64,000 nucleotides of DNA, from assembly GCA_964388485.1 (NCBI GenBank), contig CAYMAS010000010.1:33509-97508 (forward strand), in the 5' to 3' direction. The notes beneath the pieces are model-generated. The model was not told the DNA's origin, ran no database searches, and saw only the letters and a list, made by a program, of their open reading frames with translations. This stretch comes from JBCDKH01 sp964388485 (GTDB lineage Bacteria > Planctomycetota > Phycisphaerae > Tepidisphaerales > Tepidisphaeraceae). A program made the position numbers and the translations under genes. Shown in pieces: positions 43,073-52,073 of this stretch (positions within the stretch are counted from its first letter, which is position 1; each line of letters starts with the position of its first letter).

Positions 43073-44926
43073 ATGCCCGATCCTTCGCCTTCGCGTCACG
43101 TCCGCTTCGCCCTCGCCGCGGCGACGGCGGCCGTCATCGTCGGCTGCGCCAAGGAGGAGCCGGTGCTCTTCGATCCCGAGGCCCTGCGGCAAACCGAGCT
43201 TCGCTACGCCGACGAGACCGAGTTCCGCAAACTCGAAGCTCCCGATCAGGTGCCGCTGGACCAGCGGGGCTTTCTCGATGTCGACCGGGTCACTCGCGAA
43301 GAGGTCGAACGCGGCACCGTCGCTGATCCGGGTTTCGGTCGCATCTCGACACAGGCTCCGGTGACCCGATCCGCCACGAGGCCGACGACGCTGCCGATGG
43401 CCGATGATGAGTTCGACCCGCCGACGAGTGTTCTGCTGCCGTTGAGCGAGTGCATTCGCCGGGCGACGCTCAACAACTACGACATCTCCGTCGCCGCCTT
43501 CGAGCCGGCCATCGAGGCGACGCGGACGGTCGAAGCGATGGCCGCCTTCGACATGACGTTTCAGCAGCGGCTTGAAGGCCGGTACAACGACTCGCAAATC
43601 GCGGGTCAGGCGATCGACCTCAGCGAGATCGTCAATGACCTGCAGCGGGTCGTCTCGCTCAACTCGTCGCTCGTCCAGCCGCTCGCGAGCGGTGGCCAGG
43701 CGTCGCTGACGGCGAACCTGACGTACCTCGACTCGCCCGCCAGCTTCGACCGCGGGCTGACGCTGCTCGAAGAGACGTACGAGAGCGGCCTGACGTTCCG
43801 CCTCCAACAGCCGCTGTTGAGCGGATTCGGCCGGAACGTCAACCGGGCTCGGATCAGCATCTCGCAGAACAACCGCCGCATCAGCTTGCTCGACTTTCGC
43901 CAGCAGCTCGAGCAGACGTTGCTCGAAGTCGAGGAGACGTACTGGAGCCTCTACCGCGCTCGTCGAGAGGTGGATATCCAGCGTGACCTGCTGCAACGGA
44001 CCATCGACACGGCCGAGCGGATTCGTCAACGCCTTGGCCAGGACGCGAACCCGGGCCAGGTCGCCGAGGCCACGCGTGACATCGGCCAGCGGCGGAGCAA
44101 CCTGATTCTGGCCGAAGCTAATGCGGCGAACCTGAGTGCGCAGCTCAAGTTCCTGATGAACGACCCCGACCTGCCGGTGGCGGGTGACACGATGATCGTC
44201 ACGGCGACGAACCCGATCGAGATGCCGGTGACCTTCGACTACAGCGATGCGTTGGAGACGGCTCTGCTGTTCCGGCCGGAGATCGGCCAGGAGCAGCTTC
44301 GGGTGTTGTCGGCGGATGTCGCCTTCGGGTTCGGGCAGAACGCCCTGTTGCCGCGGCTGGATGTGATTCTCGAAGCAGGCTTCCAGGGCTTGAGTGACGA
44401 GATCTTCGAGGCGGTGGAAAATCAATTCGAGTTCAACAACCTCAACTTTGCGGCGGGCGTGCAGTTCGAGGTGCCGCTGGGCAATCGGGCGCCTCGTGCC
44501 ACAGCGAAGCGCGCGCGGCTTCAGAAGCTGCAGGCGGTGACGCGGTTTGCCGCGGCGAAAGAGCAAATCGCCCTGGAAGTGAAGCAGGCCCAGCAGGACG
44601 TCTCCGCCTCCTATGCCGCCCTCATCGAGCTTCGCCTGGCCACGAATGCCGCAGCCGAGGCCGTGCGGGTTACGGAAGCTCAGGAGGAAAACGTTCAACT
44701 GACACCGCAATTCACCTTCCAGAAGCTGCGGAACCTCTCGAGTTTGGCCGAAGCCTTGAGTCAGGAGGAGCAGGCGCTGGTCCAGTACAACATCGCCATC
44801 GCCGCCTATCAGCGGGCCAAAGGCACGCTGCTGCGGTACAACAACATCGTCCTCGACGAGGGGATGGTCGAGCAGGTGTTGCCGAAGGACGTCCTGACGC
44901 CGCTCGGACGTGGCGTGGCACCGTGA
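43073..44926 (+). CDS. TolC-family outer-membrane efflux lipoprotein
   Basis: 617 residues from ATG at 43073 (MPDPSPSRHVRF). Lipobox VIVGC, then a linker of about 110 residues, and two outer-membrane-efflux repeats (about 125-340 and 390-600). Typical coiled-coil strings are LEQTLLEVEETYWSLYRARR and ALEVKQAQQDVSASYAALIE; LRQPLLSGFGRNVNRARI-like RLQQPLLSGFGRNVNRARIS is conserved in the family. It should be the trimeric exit duct of a tripartite exporter or type I secretion system; no membrane-fusion or inner-membrane pump genes are next to it. Confidence 0.88.
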   Translation: MPDPSPSRHVRFALAAATAAVIVGCAKEEPVLFDPEALRQTELRYADETEFRKLEAPDQVPLDQRGFLDVDRVTREEVERGTVADPGFGRISTQAPVTRSATRPTTLPMADDEFDPPTSVLLPLSECIRRATLNNYDISVAAFEPAIEATRTVEAMAAFDMTFQQRLEGRYNDSQIAGQAIDLSEIVNDLQRVVSLNSSLVQPLASGGQASLTANLTYLDSPASFDRGLTLLEETYESGLTFRLQQPLLSGFGRNVNRARISISQNNRRISLLDFRQQLEQTLLEVEETYWSLYRARREVDIQRDLLQRTIDTAERIRQRLGQDANPGQVAEATRDIGQRRSNLILAEANAANLSAQLKFLMNDPDLPVAGDTMIVTATNPIEMPVTFDYSDALETALLFRPEIGQEQLRVLSADVAFGFGQNALLPRLDVILEAGFQGLSDEIFEAVENQFEFNNLNFAAGVQFEVPLGNRAPRATAKRARLQKLQAVTRFAAAKEQIALEVKQAQQDVSASYAALIELRLATNAAAEAVRVTEAQEENVQLTPQFTFQKLRNLSSLAEALSQEEQALVQYNIAIAAYQRAKGTLLRYNNIVLDEGMVEQVLPKDVLTPLGRGVAP

Positions 44927-44943
44927 TCTGGGGTAGCCGCGGG
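44925..44943. repeat. Family-B element remnant
   Basis: atctggggtagccgcgggc in the 18 bases between the stop codons of convergent tolC-like and tadA. On the reverse strand this includes gcggctaccccagat, the right end of the family-B element at 17531-17617. Confidence 0.55.
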
Positions 44944-44944
44944 C

Positions 44945-45427
44945 TTACTTCTTACCGAGTCGTCGCTGCTCGCGGAAGAAGGCACGAAGCACCTCCGCGC
45001 ACGCCTCCTGCTCAATGCCGCCGATGACCTGCGGCCGGTGGTTCAGCCGGTCGTCGGCCGTGATGTCGAGCACGCTGCCGCAGGCACCTGCCTTGGGATC
45101 CGTCGCCCCGAAGACGACCCGCGGCACCCGTGCGTTGACGATCGCCCCGGCACACATCGCGCACGGCTCCAGCGTCACCAGCAGCGTGCAGCCGACGAGC
45201 CGCCACGAGTCCGTCACCCGGGCCGCCTCACGCATCGCGACGATCTCGGCATGGCCGGTCGGGTCTTCGTCCCGCTCCCGCCGATTCTGACCCGTCGCCA
45301 GGACTTCGCCGTTCGGGCCGATGATGACGCACCCGACCGGCACTTCGCCTGCATCGGCCGCCTTGTCTGCTTCGATCAACGCCAGCTTCATCCACGCCGT
45401 GAGTTCATCGTGCGTCGGCGTTGGCAT
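44945..45427 (-). CDS. tadA: tRNA-specific adenosine deaminase
   Basis: 160 residues from ATG at 45427 (MPTPTHDELTAWM); the frame is open a further 15 codons. Deaminates A34 to inosine in tRNA-Arg(ACG). Zinc site HAE (TGHAEIVAMREA) and PCxxC (LEPCAMCAGAIVNARVPRVV), plus FGATDPKAGACGSVLDI, all standard. Confidence 0.92.
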   Translation of the reverse strand: MPTPTHDELTAWMKLALIEADKAADAGEVPVGCVIIGPNGEVLATGQNRRERDEDPTGHAEIVAMREAARVTDSWRLVGCTLLVTLEPCAMCAGAIVNARVPRVVFGATDPKAGACGSVLDITADDRLNHRPQVIGGIEQEACAEVLRAFFREQRRLGKK

Positions 45428-45468
45428 ATGGAGACGTCCGCGAGCCGCGCATTCGAAGAGTCCGCAAC

Positions 45469-45774
45469 TCAAGCGCCTTCAGCAACGACGCTCGTGACGC
45501 CCTCGATCTCCGCGACGAGGTGCCGCTCGATGCCGTCACGCAAGGTCATTTCGCTGCTGGGGCATCCGACGCAGGCACCTAGGAAGCGGATCGTCACGAC
45601 CTCGCCGTCGACGCTGACGAGCTCGATGTCGCCGCCGTCTTCGCGGACGGCCGGCCGCAGGCGTTCGAGGGAGGCCTCAATCGCCTGCTCCCGTGGCCCG
45701 TACGACGCGACTGGCTGCACCGTCGGCTCGCGGCGGCGTTTTCCCTTGATACGGACCTGCGGCAGCGACGGCAC
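45469..45774 (-). CDS. NifU C-terminal (Nfu) iron-sulfur scaffold protein
   Basis: 101 residues. A basic N-terminal tail, then the Nfu domain: RLRPAVREDGGDIELVSVDG, and the cluster-binding FLGACVGCPSSEMTLRDGIE with C-x2-C. Such proteins carry 4Fe-4S clusters to target enzymes. The frame overlaps upstream tadA-frame codons only in the longer unused extension. Near the TraB-like gene (9 bases), possibly cotranscribed. Confidence 0.9.
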   Translation of the reverse strand: MPSLPQVRIKGKRRREPTVQPVASYGPREQAIEASLERLRPAVREDGGDIELVSVDGEVVTIRFLGACVGCPSSEMTLRDGIERHLVAEIEGVTSVVAEGA

Positions 45775-45783
45775 GCCTCGATG

Positions 45784-46941
45784 CTACTCCGCCGCGTCTG
45801 CCTGATCCTGCAACGCCTCATTCTGCTTGCGAAGCGCCTCGACCTGACGCCGCAACGCGTCGTTCTCCGCACGCAGAGCCTTGACCTCGCCACGCAACGC
45901 CGCGATGGCACCGGCGGCCACATCGTCGCCCGCTCCCTCACCGGCGGCGTTGCCGACGATGGCGGCGCGGGTCCGCTGACGCATCTCGCGGCGGCCGCTG
46001 CCATCGAGCGTCATGTCCCAGGCGATGAGATACTCCGGTTCGCCAACCCTCTCGAAGCCGCGTTCCTCCAGCAGATCCTCCATGCCGTCGAGGTGAGCGG
46101 CTCCGTAGAAGATGCCGACGTCGTCGACGCCTCGCTCCAGGACCTCGTCCATGACTTCGAGCGCTTTTTCGTTACGAACATCAAGGATGACGCTCTTGCC
46201 ACCGTCGCCGCTGAAGACGCTCGTCATGTCGTCCATGCGAGACAGCTCGCGGGCGAAGAGCAGCTTGAGCCGACGCGACCGGTCAGGTGCGTCCATCGCG
46301 TCCATGATCTCGAACATCGACACCTGCGGCTGATTTTGCCGGGCTGCCTGCGGGTTCGTCAGATCGCGGAGCATCTGCTTGAGGATCAGGTCGAAGAACG
46401 TCTCGCCCCGTTCGCGTTGCAGCCGGGTGAACTCTTCGAGGCTCAGGTCCGCGTGGACGAAGTTGTCCGCCGAGTAGTCGATGCGGTCCGTCTGGTACTC
46501 GAGCTCCAAAGCGAGTTGCATGCCCTTTTGCAGCGCACCGAGCAATTGCATCGCGAACGGCGTCTCGCCGTCGCCCTGCGGCTGCGGATTCGCGAGGTCG
46601 ACGCCTTCGGGCTTGACCATCTCGTAGAGCAGCACGTCGTACCCGGCGAATCGCTCGTTGAGCAGGTCGTAGTAGACCTCGTCGCCCACGTGGACGGCTC
46701 CGATAAGGTCGACGGTGCGGCCTTGCTCGTCCTGGTAGGTGACGATGCTGGTTTCGAGCACGCCGCCGTTGCGGAGGTTGCGGTAGCGGAGGAAGCGTTC
46801 GGCATCGTCCTGGAGATCGACCGCGACATCTGCCGCCACGGGTGCGGGTGCGACGACCGTCACCCCGGCGACGCCGATGACAGCAGCGGCGAGGAGGTGA
46901 CGGGCGCGGTGGAAGAGCGACGGCTTGCTGGAGATGCTCAT
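45784..46941 (-). CDS. Exported TraB/GumN-like (Tiki superfamily) protein
   Basis: 385 residues from ATG at 46941 (MSISSKPSLF). Signal peptide (HLLAAAVIGVAGVTVVAPAP). The TraB/Tiki pattern is present: VDLIGAVHVGDEVYYDLLNE with the first G-x-x-H and LLYEMVKPEG, then later FARELSRMDDM and VGIFYGAAHLDGMEDLLEER with the second G-x-x-H. Some members are metal-dependent proteases or heme-associated. The C-terminal 45 residues form a coiled coil (RGEVKALRAENDALRRQVEA). Transcribed toward nfu and tadA. Confidence 0.75.
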   Translation of the reverse strand: MSISSKPSLFHRARHLLAAAVIGVAGVTVVAPAPVAADVAVDLQDDAERFLRYRNLRNGGVLETSIVTYQDEQGRTVDLIGAVHVGDEVYYDLLNERFAGYDVLLYEMVKPEGVDLANPQPQGDGETPFAMQLLGALQKGMQLALELEYQTDRIDYSADNFVHADLSLEEFTRLQRERGETFFDLILKQMLRDLTNPQAARQNQPQVSMFEIMDAMDAPDRSRRLKLLFARELSRMDDMTSVFSGDGGKSVILDVRNEKALEVMDEVLERGVDDVGIFYGAAHLDGMEDLLEERGFERVGEPEYLIAWDMTLDGSGRREMRQRTRAAIVGNAAGEGAGDDVAAGAIAALRGEVKALRAENDALRRQVEALRKQNEALQDQADAAE

Positions 46942-47204
46942 GGTGCGACGGGAGGTGTCAGTGGAAAAGGCGAAGAAGGCTGTCACACTTTACGTTTCAG
47001 AAGAGGGTCGGATCGATAGGTCTGCAAGTCCTTGCTCGCTGCCTCAACCGACGCTACATGCGCCGCGTGGGCGAGGGTCGCAGGCGGGTGCAGGACCCGC
47101 GGGATCCATCCCCTGTCCGGGTCATCCCCTGTTTGGTCGGTGGAACAGGTAGCTGACGCATCCTTACGCTGCCCCCCGCAACGATGGAGCATCAGACAGC
47201 GTCA

Positions 47205-47388
47205 CGGATTGAGGATTGCCTCGAGGTGCCGCGAATTCGATGATGATCCTCAGGCCACCGAGGAGCTGTCGACAATCGAACCAACTTTCGGCCGGGGACC
47301 CGTCCCCAACGGAGAAGGATCTTCCCCCTCCTTCTCCAGCCCCGGCCGATCCGCCGCCCGGGCGCCCCCACCCGGGCGGCACTTTTTT
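47205..47388 (+). ncRNA. Candidate structured RNA or leader ending in an intrinsic terminator
   Basis: No protein gene is supported in 46942-47441. Within it, plus-strand 47205-47388 folds by eye into successive helices: tgaggat/atcctca (47210-47216, 47246-47252); an outer cggccgggg/ccccggccg (47289-47297, 47340-47348) enclosing a 9-base stem ggagaagga/tccttctcc (47311-47319, 47329-47337); then the terminator. It could be a small RNA or an attenuating leader for galM, which starts 54 bases after the T run. I cannot match it to a known RNA class. Confidence 0.4.
47353..47388 (+). terminator. Strong intrinsic terminator upstream of galM
   Basis: Stem gccgcccggg (47353-47362) / cccgggcggc (47371-47380), loop cgccccca, followed by ac and six T residues. 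No plus-strand protein gene precedes it, so it should end a non-coding transcript or act as an attenuator. Confidence 0.8.
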
Positions 47389-47441
47389 GCGCCGACCTCT
47401 CAGGCGCTACATCGACAGCCTTCTCGCTCTACAACCGAAGC

Positions 47442-48461
47442 ATGATCCGCCAACCCTTCGGCAAGACCGGCGACGGTTACAGCGTCGAGTCCTACACCCT
47501 CGCCAGCGGCGACCTCGAGATGAGCGTCATGACCTTCGGCGCCACGTGGCTCTCACTCAAGCATCGCGGCGATGACCTGTGCCTCGGCTACGACACGCTC
47601 GAGCCGTACCTGGGCGATCATCCCTACTTCGGCTCGACCGTCGGCCGCGTGGCGGGACGCATCGTCGACGGCACCTTCGAAGTCGACGGCGAGCGGTTCC
47701 GCCTCAAGAAGAACAACCCGCCGGAAGCTCCCGTCAACCACCTGCACGGCGGCTCACAGGCGTGGTCGCACGTCGTGTGGGAGGCCGAGGCCGGCGACGA
47801 CTTTGTCAGCTTCAGCCACGTCAGCCCCGACGGCGACAACGGCTACCCGGGCCGCGTCGAAATCCGCGTGACCTACAAGCTCGATGGCGAGGGCGTTTCG
47901 ATCGACTACGAAGCCACCACGGATCGGGCGACGCCGCTGGCTCCGACGAACCACGCGTACTTCAATCTGCTGGGCCACAACGGCGGGCCGATCGGGCAGC
48001 ACGTCGTGCAGATCCACGCTGACGAGAACACGCCGGTCGACGAGCACTACCGGTTCCTCGGCAAGCGGGCGTCGGTCGATGGCACGGTGGACGACCTGCG
48101 GCAGCCGACGAAGGTTGGCGACGTGCTGGCACGGGATCCGATGTGGCACGGATCGATGTACTTCGTCGACGGCACGCCCGGCACGTTGCGGCCGGCGGCG
48201 ACGGTTCTGCACGAACAGGCCAAGCGGCGGCTGGACGTGTCGACGACCGAGACGTGCCTGCAGTTTTACACAGGCTTCATGCTGGAGAACGAAGCGGGTA
48301 AACACGGCATGACCTACGGCCGCAACGACGGCTTGTGCCTCGAAGCGCAGGCTCATCCCGATGCGGCACAGCCGGGACTTCGGGCCGACTTCGGGAAGCT
48401 CCTGCTGCGGCCTGAGGAGACATATCGGCAGACGACGCGGTATGCGCTGGCCTCCCTGTGA
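47442..48461 (+). CDS. galM: Aldose 1-epimerase (galactose mutarotase)
   Basis: 339 residues. Interconverts alpha and beta anomers of aldohexoses. Family motifs: FGSTVGRVAGRI, NHLHGGSQAWSHVVWEAE (first histidine), PTNHAYFNLLGH (catalytic histidine) and GLCLEAQAHPDA (catalytic glutamate). Length is standard. The upstream region holds a structured stretch with a terminator, so expression may be controlled by attenuation. Confidence 0.92.
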   Translation: MIRQPFGKTGDGYSVESYTLASGDLEMSVMTFGATWLSLKHRGDDLCLGYDTLEPYLGDHPYFGSTVGRVAGRIVDGTFEVDGERFRLKKNNPPEAPVNHLHGGSQAWSHVVWEAEAGDDFVSFSHVSPDGDNGYPGRVEIRVTYKLDGEGVSIDYEATTDRATPLAPTNHAYFNLLGHNGGPIGQHVVQIHADENTPVDEHYRFLGKRASVDGTVDDLRQPTKVGDVLARDPMWHGSMYFVDGTPGTLRPAATVLHEQAKRRLDVSTTETCLQFYTGFMLENEAGKHGMTYGRNDGLCLEAQAHPDAAQPGLRADFGKLLLRPEETYRQTTRYALASL

Positions 48462-48617
48462 TGCATGCTCGAAGCCGCCGGGTTCGCGACGCGGCAGCCG
48501 GTTCGCTAGCATGAGGAGCCGGCTGTGGCGATGGCATCGCCGGTCGGTCCCGCCTCCACGGTCCGCTCGGACCGCCACAACGCCACGACACGCCTCCTCA
48601 CCCGGTCGCCCAGGTCG

Positions 48618-50468
48618 ATGATCCCTCTCCCCGACGCCGCCCTCTCGCCGTTCCTCGGCAACAGCTTGCCGTTCCTCGGCAACAGTCTGCCGATCTTCGG
48701 CACCAGTCTGCCGATTTTCGGCACCCTCGCACAAGCCGCTGACGGTGCCGCCACCGTCGGCGGCGACGCGTTCGTCAGCTGGTGGAAGATCGCCCTGCTC
48801 CTCCTGATGCTCGTCATCTGGATGCGCGTCCTGCAATGGATCGACAAAGACGCCGAGCCCGCCCGCTTGCCGCGGGACGTCATCAACTCTGTGGAGTGGG
48901 CGTTGCTGGTCGTGGCGTTGGTCATCGTCGTCGTCTTGCCGGCCTTTCCGATGGTGCTCGGGGCGATGGTCGTGCTCCTGCTCGTCGGCATCGGCGGGTA
49001 TCTGGCGTGGCGGAATACGACGGTCGGCCTCGACGACATTCCCGACCAGATCAAGGCCTTCTTCAAAGACCTCGTCACGCCCAAGAAGAAAAAAGGTCGC
49101 AAGGAGAAGGAAAAGGAAGAAACCGTCGCCGTCGGCAACGTCACGCTCCTCGACAAGACCGGCCTCAAAGTCGTCCCCGACAGCGACGACGAACAGGCGA
49201 CCCTCGGCTACCAGACGGCTCACCAGATGCTGGTGCTGCCCCTCGAACGCCACGCCGAACGCGTCCAGATCATCCAGATCGCCTCACGCCCCGCCACCGC
49301 CGAACAACCGGCGCAGGCTCGCTACGGCACGAAGATGTCGGTCGACGGCGTCGATCATGCCGGCACCGCGTTCGAAGCCACCGCGGCCCTGGCAGCCCTG
49401 GGCTATCTCAAGAGCCTCGCTGGTCTCGATGCCGCAGAGACTCGCAAGGTCCAGTCCGGCAAGCTCAAGGCTAAGACCAGCGAAGGCTCGCACGATCTGA
49501 CCCTTGTCACCCGCGGCACCCGCCAAGGCGAGACCGCGACCATCGAAGTCGACGAAGGCAATCGCTACACCTCCCGCGCCACCGCGCTGGGTATGACGCA
49601 GCGGCAACGCGATACCGTCAGCGGCATCATCGACGACCGCGAAGGCGGCCTCATCATCGTCGCCGCCCCACCCGGCAACGGCCTGCACTCGATGGGCTAC
49701 GGCCTGGTCATGGAGCACGACGCCTTCACCCAACACATCATCACCGCCGAACGCGAGATCCTTCGCGAACTCGAGGGCGTCAATCAGAACGTCGTCGGCG
49801 AGGACCCCAACAAGCACGCCGAGCAGTACGGCTGGATCGCCGATCAACAGCCCGAAGTGGTTCTGGCCGAACGCCCCGCCGGCAAAGGGGCGGCCCGTGA
49901 GATTCTGCGACACACGAGTGAAGAAGGCCGCTACGCCTATGTGCAGCTGCGGGCGGACGACGTGTCGTCGGCGGTGTCGAGTTGGATCAAGCTCGTCGGC
50001 GACGGCAAGAGCGCGCTCAAGCCGCTGCGACTGGTCATCGCCGGCCGGGTCCTGCGGACCTTGTGCGACGCCTGCAAGGTGCCCTACGCACCGGGCGATC
50101 AGGCTTTGGCGAAGATGGGCGTGCCCAAGGGCAAAGTGCGTGAGCTCTATAAGGCACGTACGGAGCCGATGATCGACCAGCGAGGCAACGAAGTGACGTG
50201 CCCGTTCTGTGGCGGCCTGGGCTACAACGGGCGGACCGGTGCCTTCGAGATGCTGCCCGTCGACGAGACAGTGCGGCTCAAGCTGTTGAAGGATCCGTCG
50301 CCCGCGACCGTCCGCAACCTGCTCCGCGACGCCAAGTTCTCGACCCTCAACGAGGCTGCCGTCCGGCAGGTCATCGCGGGCAAGACCGATTTGGCCGAAG
50401 TGCGTCGCGTGATGAGCGGCGAGTCGCCACGACCCGCTGTCAAGAAGAAGCAGCCGTCGTCCGCGTAG
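48618..50468 (+). CDS. Membrane-anchored GspE paralogue with degenerate ATPase site
   Basis: 616 residues from ATG at 48618 (MIPLPDAALS). The N-terminus has a four-fold heptapeptide repeat (FLGNSLP, FLGNSLP, IFGTSLP, IFGTLAQ), then membrane helices at about 53-72, 92-110 and 112-130, a lysine-rich segment (PKKKKGRKEKEKEE) and a GspE-like region. Walker A, normally G-P-T-G-S-G-K-T, reads APPGNGLHSMG with no lysine; the Walker B equivalent reads QPEVVLAERPAGKGA. Yet the zinc module is kept: CDACKVPYAPG...CPFCGGLGYNGR. It is therefore probably a non-hydrolysing, membrane-integral relative, possibly an assembly scaffold. Followed by a CvpA-like gene. Confidence 0.75.
   Translation: MIPLPDAALSPFLGNSLPFLGNSLPIFGTSLPIFGTLAQAADGAATVGGDAFVSWWKIALLLLMLVIWMRVLQWIDKDAEPARLPRDVINSVEWALLVVALVIVVVLPAFPMVLGAMVVLLLVGIGGYLAWRNTTVGLDDIPDQIKAFFKDLVTPKKKKGRKEKEKEETVAVGNVTLLDKTGLKVVPDSDDEQATLGYQTAHQMLVLPLERHAERVQIIQIASRPATAEQPAQARYGTKMSVDGVDHAGTAFEATAALAALGYLKSLAGLDAAETRKVQSGKLKAKTSEGSHDLTLVTRGTRQGETATIEVDEGNRYTSRATALGMTQRQRDTVSGIIDDREGGLIIVAAPPGNGLHSMGYGLVMEHDAFTQHIITAEREILRELEGVNQNVVGEDPNKHAEQYGWIADQQPEVVLAERPAGKGAAREILRHTSEEGRYAYVQLRADDVSSAVSSWIKLVGDGKSALKPLRLVIAGRVLRTLCDACKVPYAPGDQALAKMGVPKGKVRELYKARTEPMIDQRGNEVTCPFCGGLGYNGRTGAFEMLPVDETVRLKLLKDPSPATVRNLLRDAKFSTLNEAAVRQVIAGKTDLAEVRRVMSGESPRPAVKKKQPSSA
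48651..48713 (+). repeat. 21-bp tandem repeat in the pseudo-GspE gene
   Basis: Units at 48651-48671, 48672-48692 and 48693-48713, with a diverging fourth at 48714-48734. The first two differ at two positions; the third carries further substitutions. The repeat encodes the N-terminal heptapeptide array and is a multiple of three, so copy number can change without a frameshift. Confidence 0.85.
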
Positions 50469-50527
50469 ATCGCATCCGCGTAGTTCGAGTCCGCCCGACC
50501 TAGTTCCTACTTTCCAGAGGTTTCGCC

Positions 50528-52054
50528 ATGATTTTGAGCGTCATCTGCATCGTCATCCTGGGCCTCGTCGCCTTCTTCCACTTCACACAGGGGCTCTTTA
50601 GCGCCACCGTCAGCGTCGCCTGCGCCGCGGTGGCGGTCTTCGTCGGCTTTGGATTCAACGAGCCGGTGCTCGGCCTGATTGGTCCGGTGATGGGCGGCTA
50701 CGGCGACGCGGTGGTGACGGCTCTTCTGTTTGCCCTGACGTACGCGATCTTGCGGGCAGTCCTGGACAACTTCCTGCCGAGCAACGTGCGGTATCCGGTC
50801 GCCCTCGACAAAGGCGGCGCGGCCGTCATGGGCATCGTGGCTGGCGTCCTGGCGAGCGGGACATTGGGCGTGATTGCCCAGCAGCTGCCCTTCGGTGCCA
50901 GTGCCGTCGGCTACAGCCCGTACGAGCTAGAAGACTCGGAGCTCAACGCCAACCGCCGACTCGCCCCGACGTTCTACAAGACCGAGCGCGGCGGCTCGAC
51001 GGTCATCGAGACGAAGAACGTCATGGCCGTCGACCAGATCGGCATCGAGGACGAGCGGGAAGGCCTGTGGCTGCCCGTGGATCAGTGGGTGCTGGGGCTC
51101 GTCGATCAGGTCAGCGGCTCCGGCGGCAGCCTCGAAGGGCCGGCGGACTTCGCGGCGGTCTATCCCGGTGGTGCCGCGGGTTACGTCGATGCCCTTTACG
51201 GCCGGCGCATCGGGCGGCAGCTCAGTGCTCAGAACGTGGCCGTCGTGAACGAGGAGCGACAGGACGTGAAACTCGCCGACAACGGCGGGTTGTTCCAGTT
51301 CAACACGGACGAGGGCACTCAGTTCGGCGGAGGCATCCTGCAGGTGGCGGGCGAGGATTGGCAGGACGTGCGGGGCAGGGTCGATGAAACCTACCGCGTG
51401 CCCAACGGCAAACGCGGCCTCGTCCTAAGGCTTCGCTTCGGCGACGATGCGGGCGACGGCTACACCCGTTTCGGCACCGGCAACGTCCGCCTCGTCGCAG
51501 GCGGCGAGCAATACTTCCCCATCGGCACCCTCGAAGGGGCCCGCGTTCTGGCACGGCACAGTCCCGACGATCGACTCCTCGCCAGGACGGGCGTCGATCT
51601 TGTCTTCGAAGTCGATCCCGACGTCCTCACTGGCGACCCGACGCGGATGACCGAAGGAGCCTTCGTCGAGTTCAAGGAGACTGCTCGCCTGCCGCTGGGC
51701 GAACGACGCGTCTTCGCCTGGGTCACCGAAACCGCTCGCAGCGACGTGCTCCGCAAAGAGACCGCCGCCCGCCGCATTGCCGTCGCCTTGGGTGGTGACG
51801 ACCGCGATCGCAGCGCGTTCGAAGCCCTTCGCGAAGCCCTGCCGGCCCAAGCCGAAAGCGCTGAGGCGGCGGAGCAGGCGTATCTCGAAGGCCAAGCCGA
51901 ACAGGCGGAGCTTGACATACCCGAAGGCACCGGCGACGCCCTGGAAGAACCCGAGGTCGAAGTCGAGGCCGACGACGGTGCCGGCGATGGCTTCATCGGC
52001 AGAAACATCGCCCCGGGTGCCCGCGAGCGGAACGACCAGATCGAAGGCGAGTAA
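50528..52054 (+). CDS. CvpA-family membrane protein with large C-terminal domain
   Basis: 508 residues from ATG at 50528, preceded by AGAGG. Four membrane helices within residues 1-125 follow the CvpA layout (GLVAFFHFTQGLFSATVSVA, FALTYAILRAVLDNFLPSNV, DKGGAAVMGIVAGVLASGTL). Residues about 140-420 are a soluble beta-rich region (YVDALYGRRIGRQLSAQNVA, YFPIGTLEGARVLARHSPDD) not found in ordinary CvpA, and the C-terminus is acidic. Possibly paired with the preceding membrane GspE-like protein (59 bases apart). Confidence 0.65.
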   Translation: MILSVICIVILGLVAFFHFTQGLFSATVSVACAAVAVFVGFGFNEPVLGLIGPVMGGYGDAVVTALLFALTYAILRAVLDNFLPSNVRYPVALDKGGAAVMGIVAGVLASGTLGVIAQQLPFGASAVGYSPYELEDSELNANRRLAPTFYKTERGGSTVIETKNVMAVDQIGIEDEREGLWLPVDQWVLGLVDQVSGSGGSLEGPADFAAVYPGGAAGYVDALYGRRIGRQLSAQNVAVVNEERQDVKLADNGGLFQFNTDEGTQFGGGILQVAGEDWQDVRGRVDETYRVPNGKRGLVLRLRFGDDAGDGYTRFGTGNVRLVAGGEQYFPIGTLEGARVLARHSPDDRLLARTGVDLVFEVDPDVLTGDPTRMTEGAFVEFKETARLPLGERRVFAWVTETARSDVLRKETAARRIAVALGGDDRDRSAFEALREALPAQAESAEAAEQAYLEGQAEQAELDIPEGTGDALEEPEVEVEADDGAGDGFIGRNIAPGARERNDQIEGE

Positions 52055-52073
52055 CCGCGTGTAAGCTGCGGCC

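Noticed and set aside
42833..44710. 625-codon minus-strand open frame
   Set aside because: Antisense to the TolC-family gene, with no recognisable domain.
47032..47445. Small plus-strand open frames before galM
   Set aside because: No ribosome-binding sites, low-complexity translations, and the region is better explained by RNA structure and a terminator.
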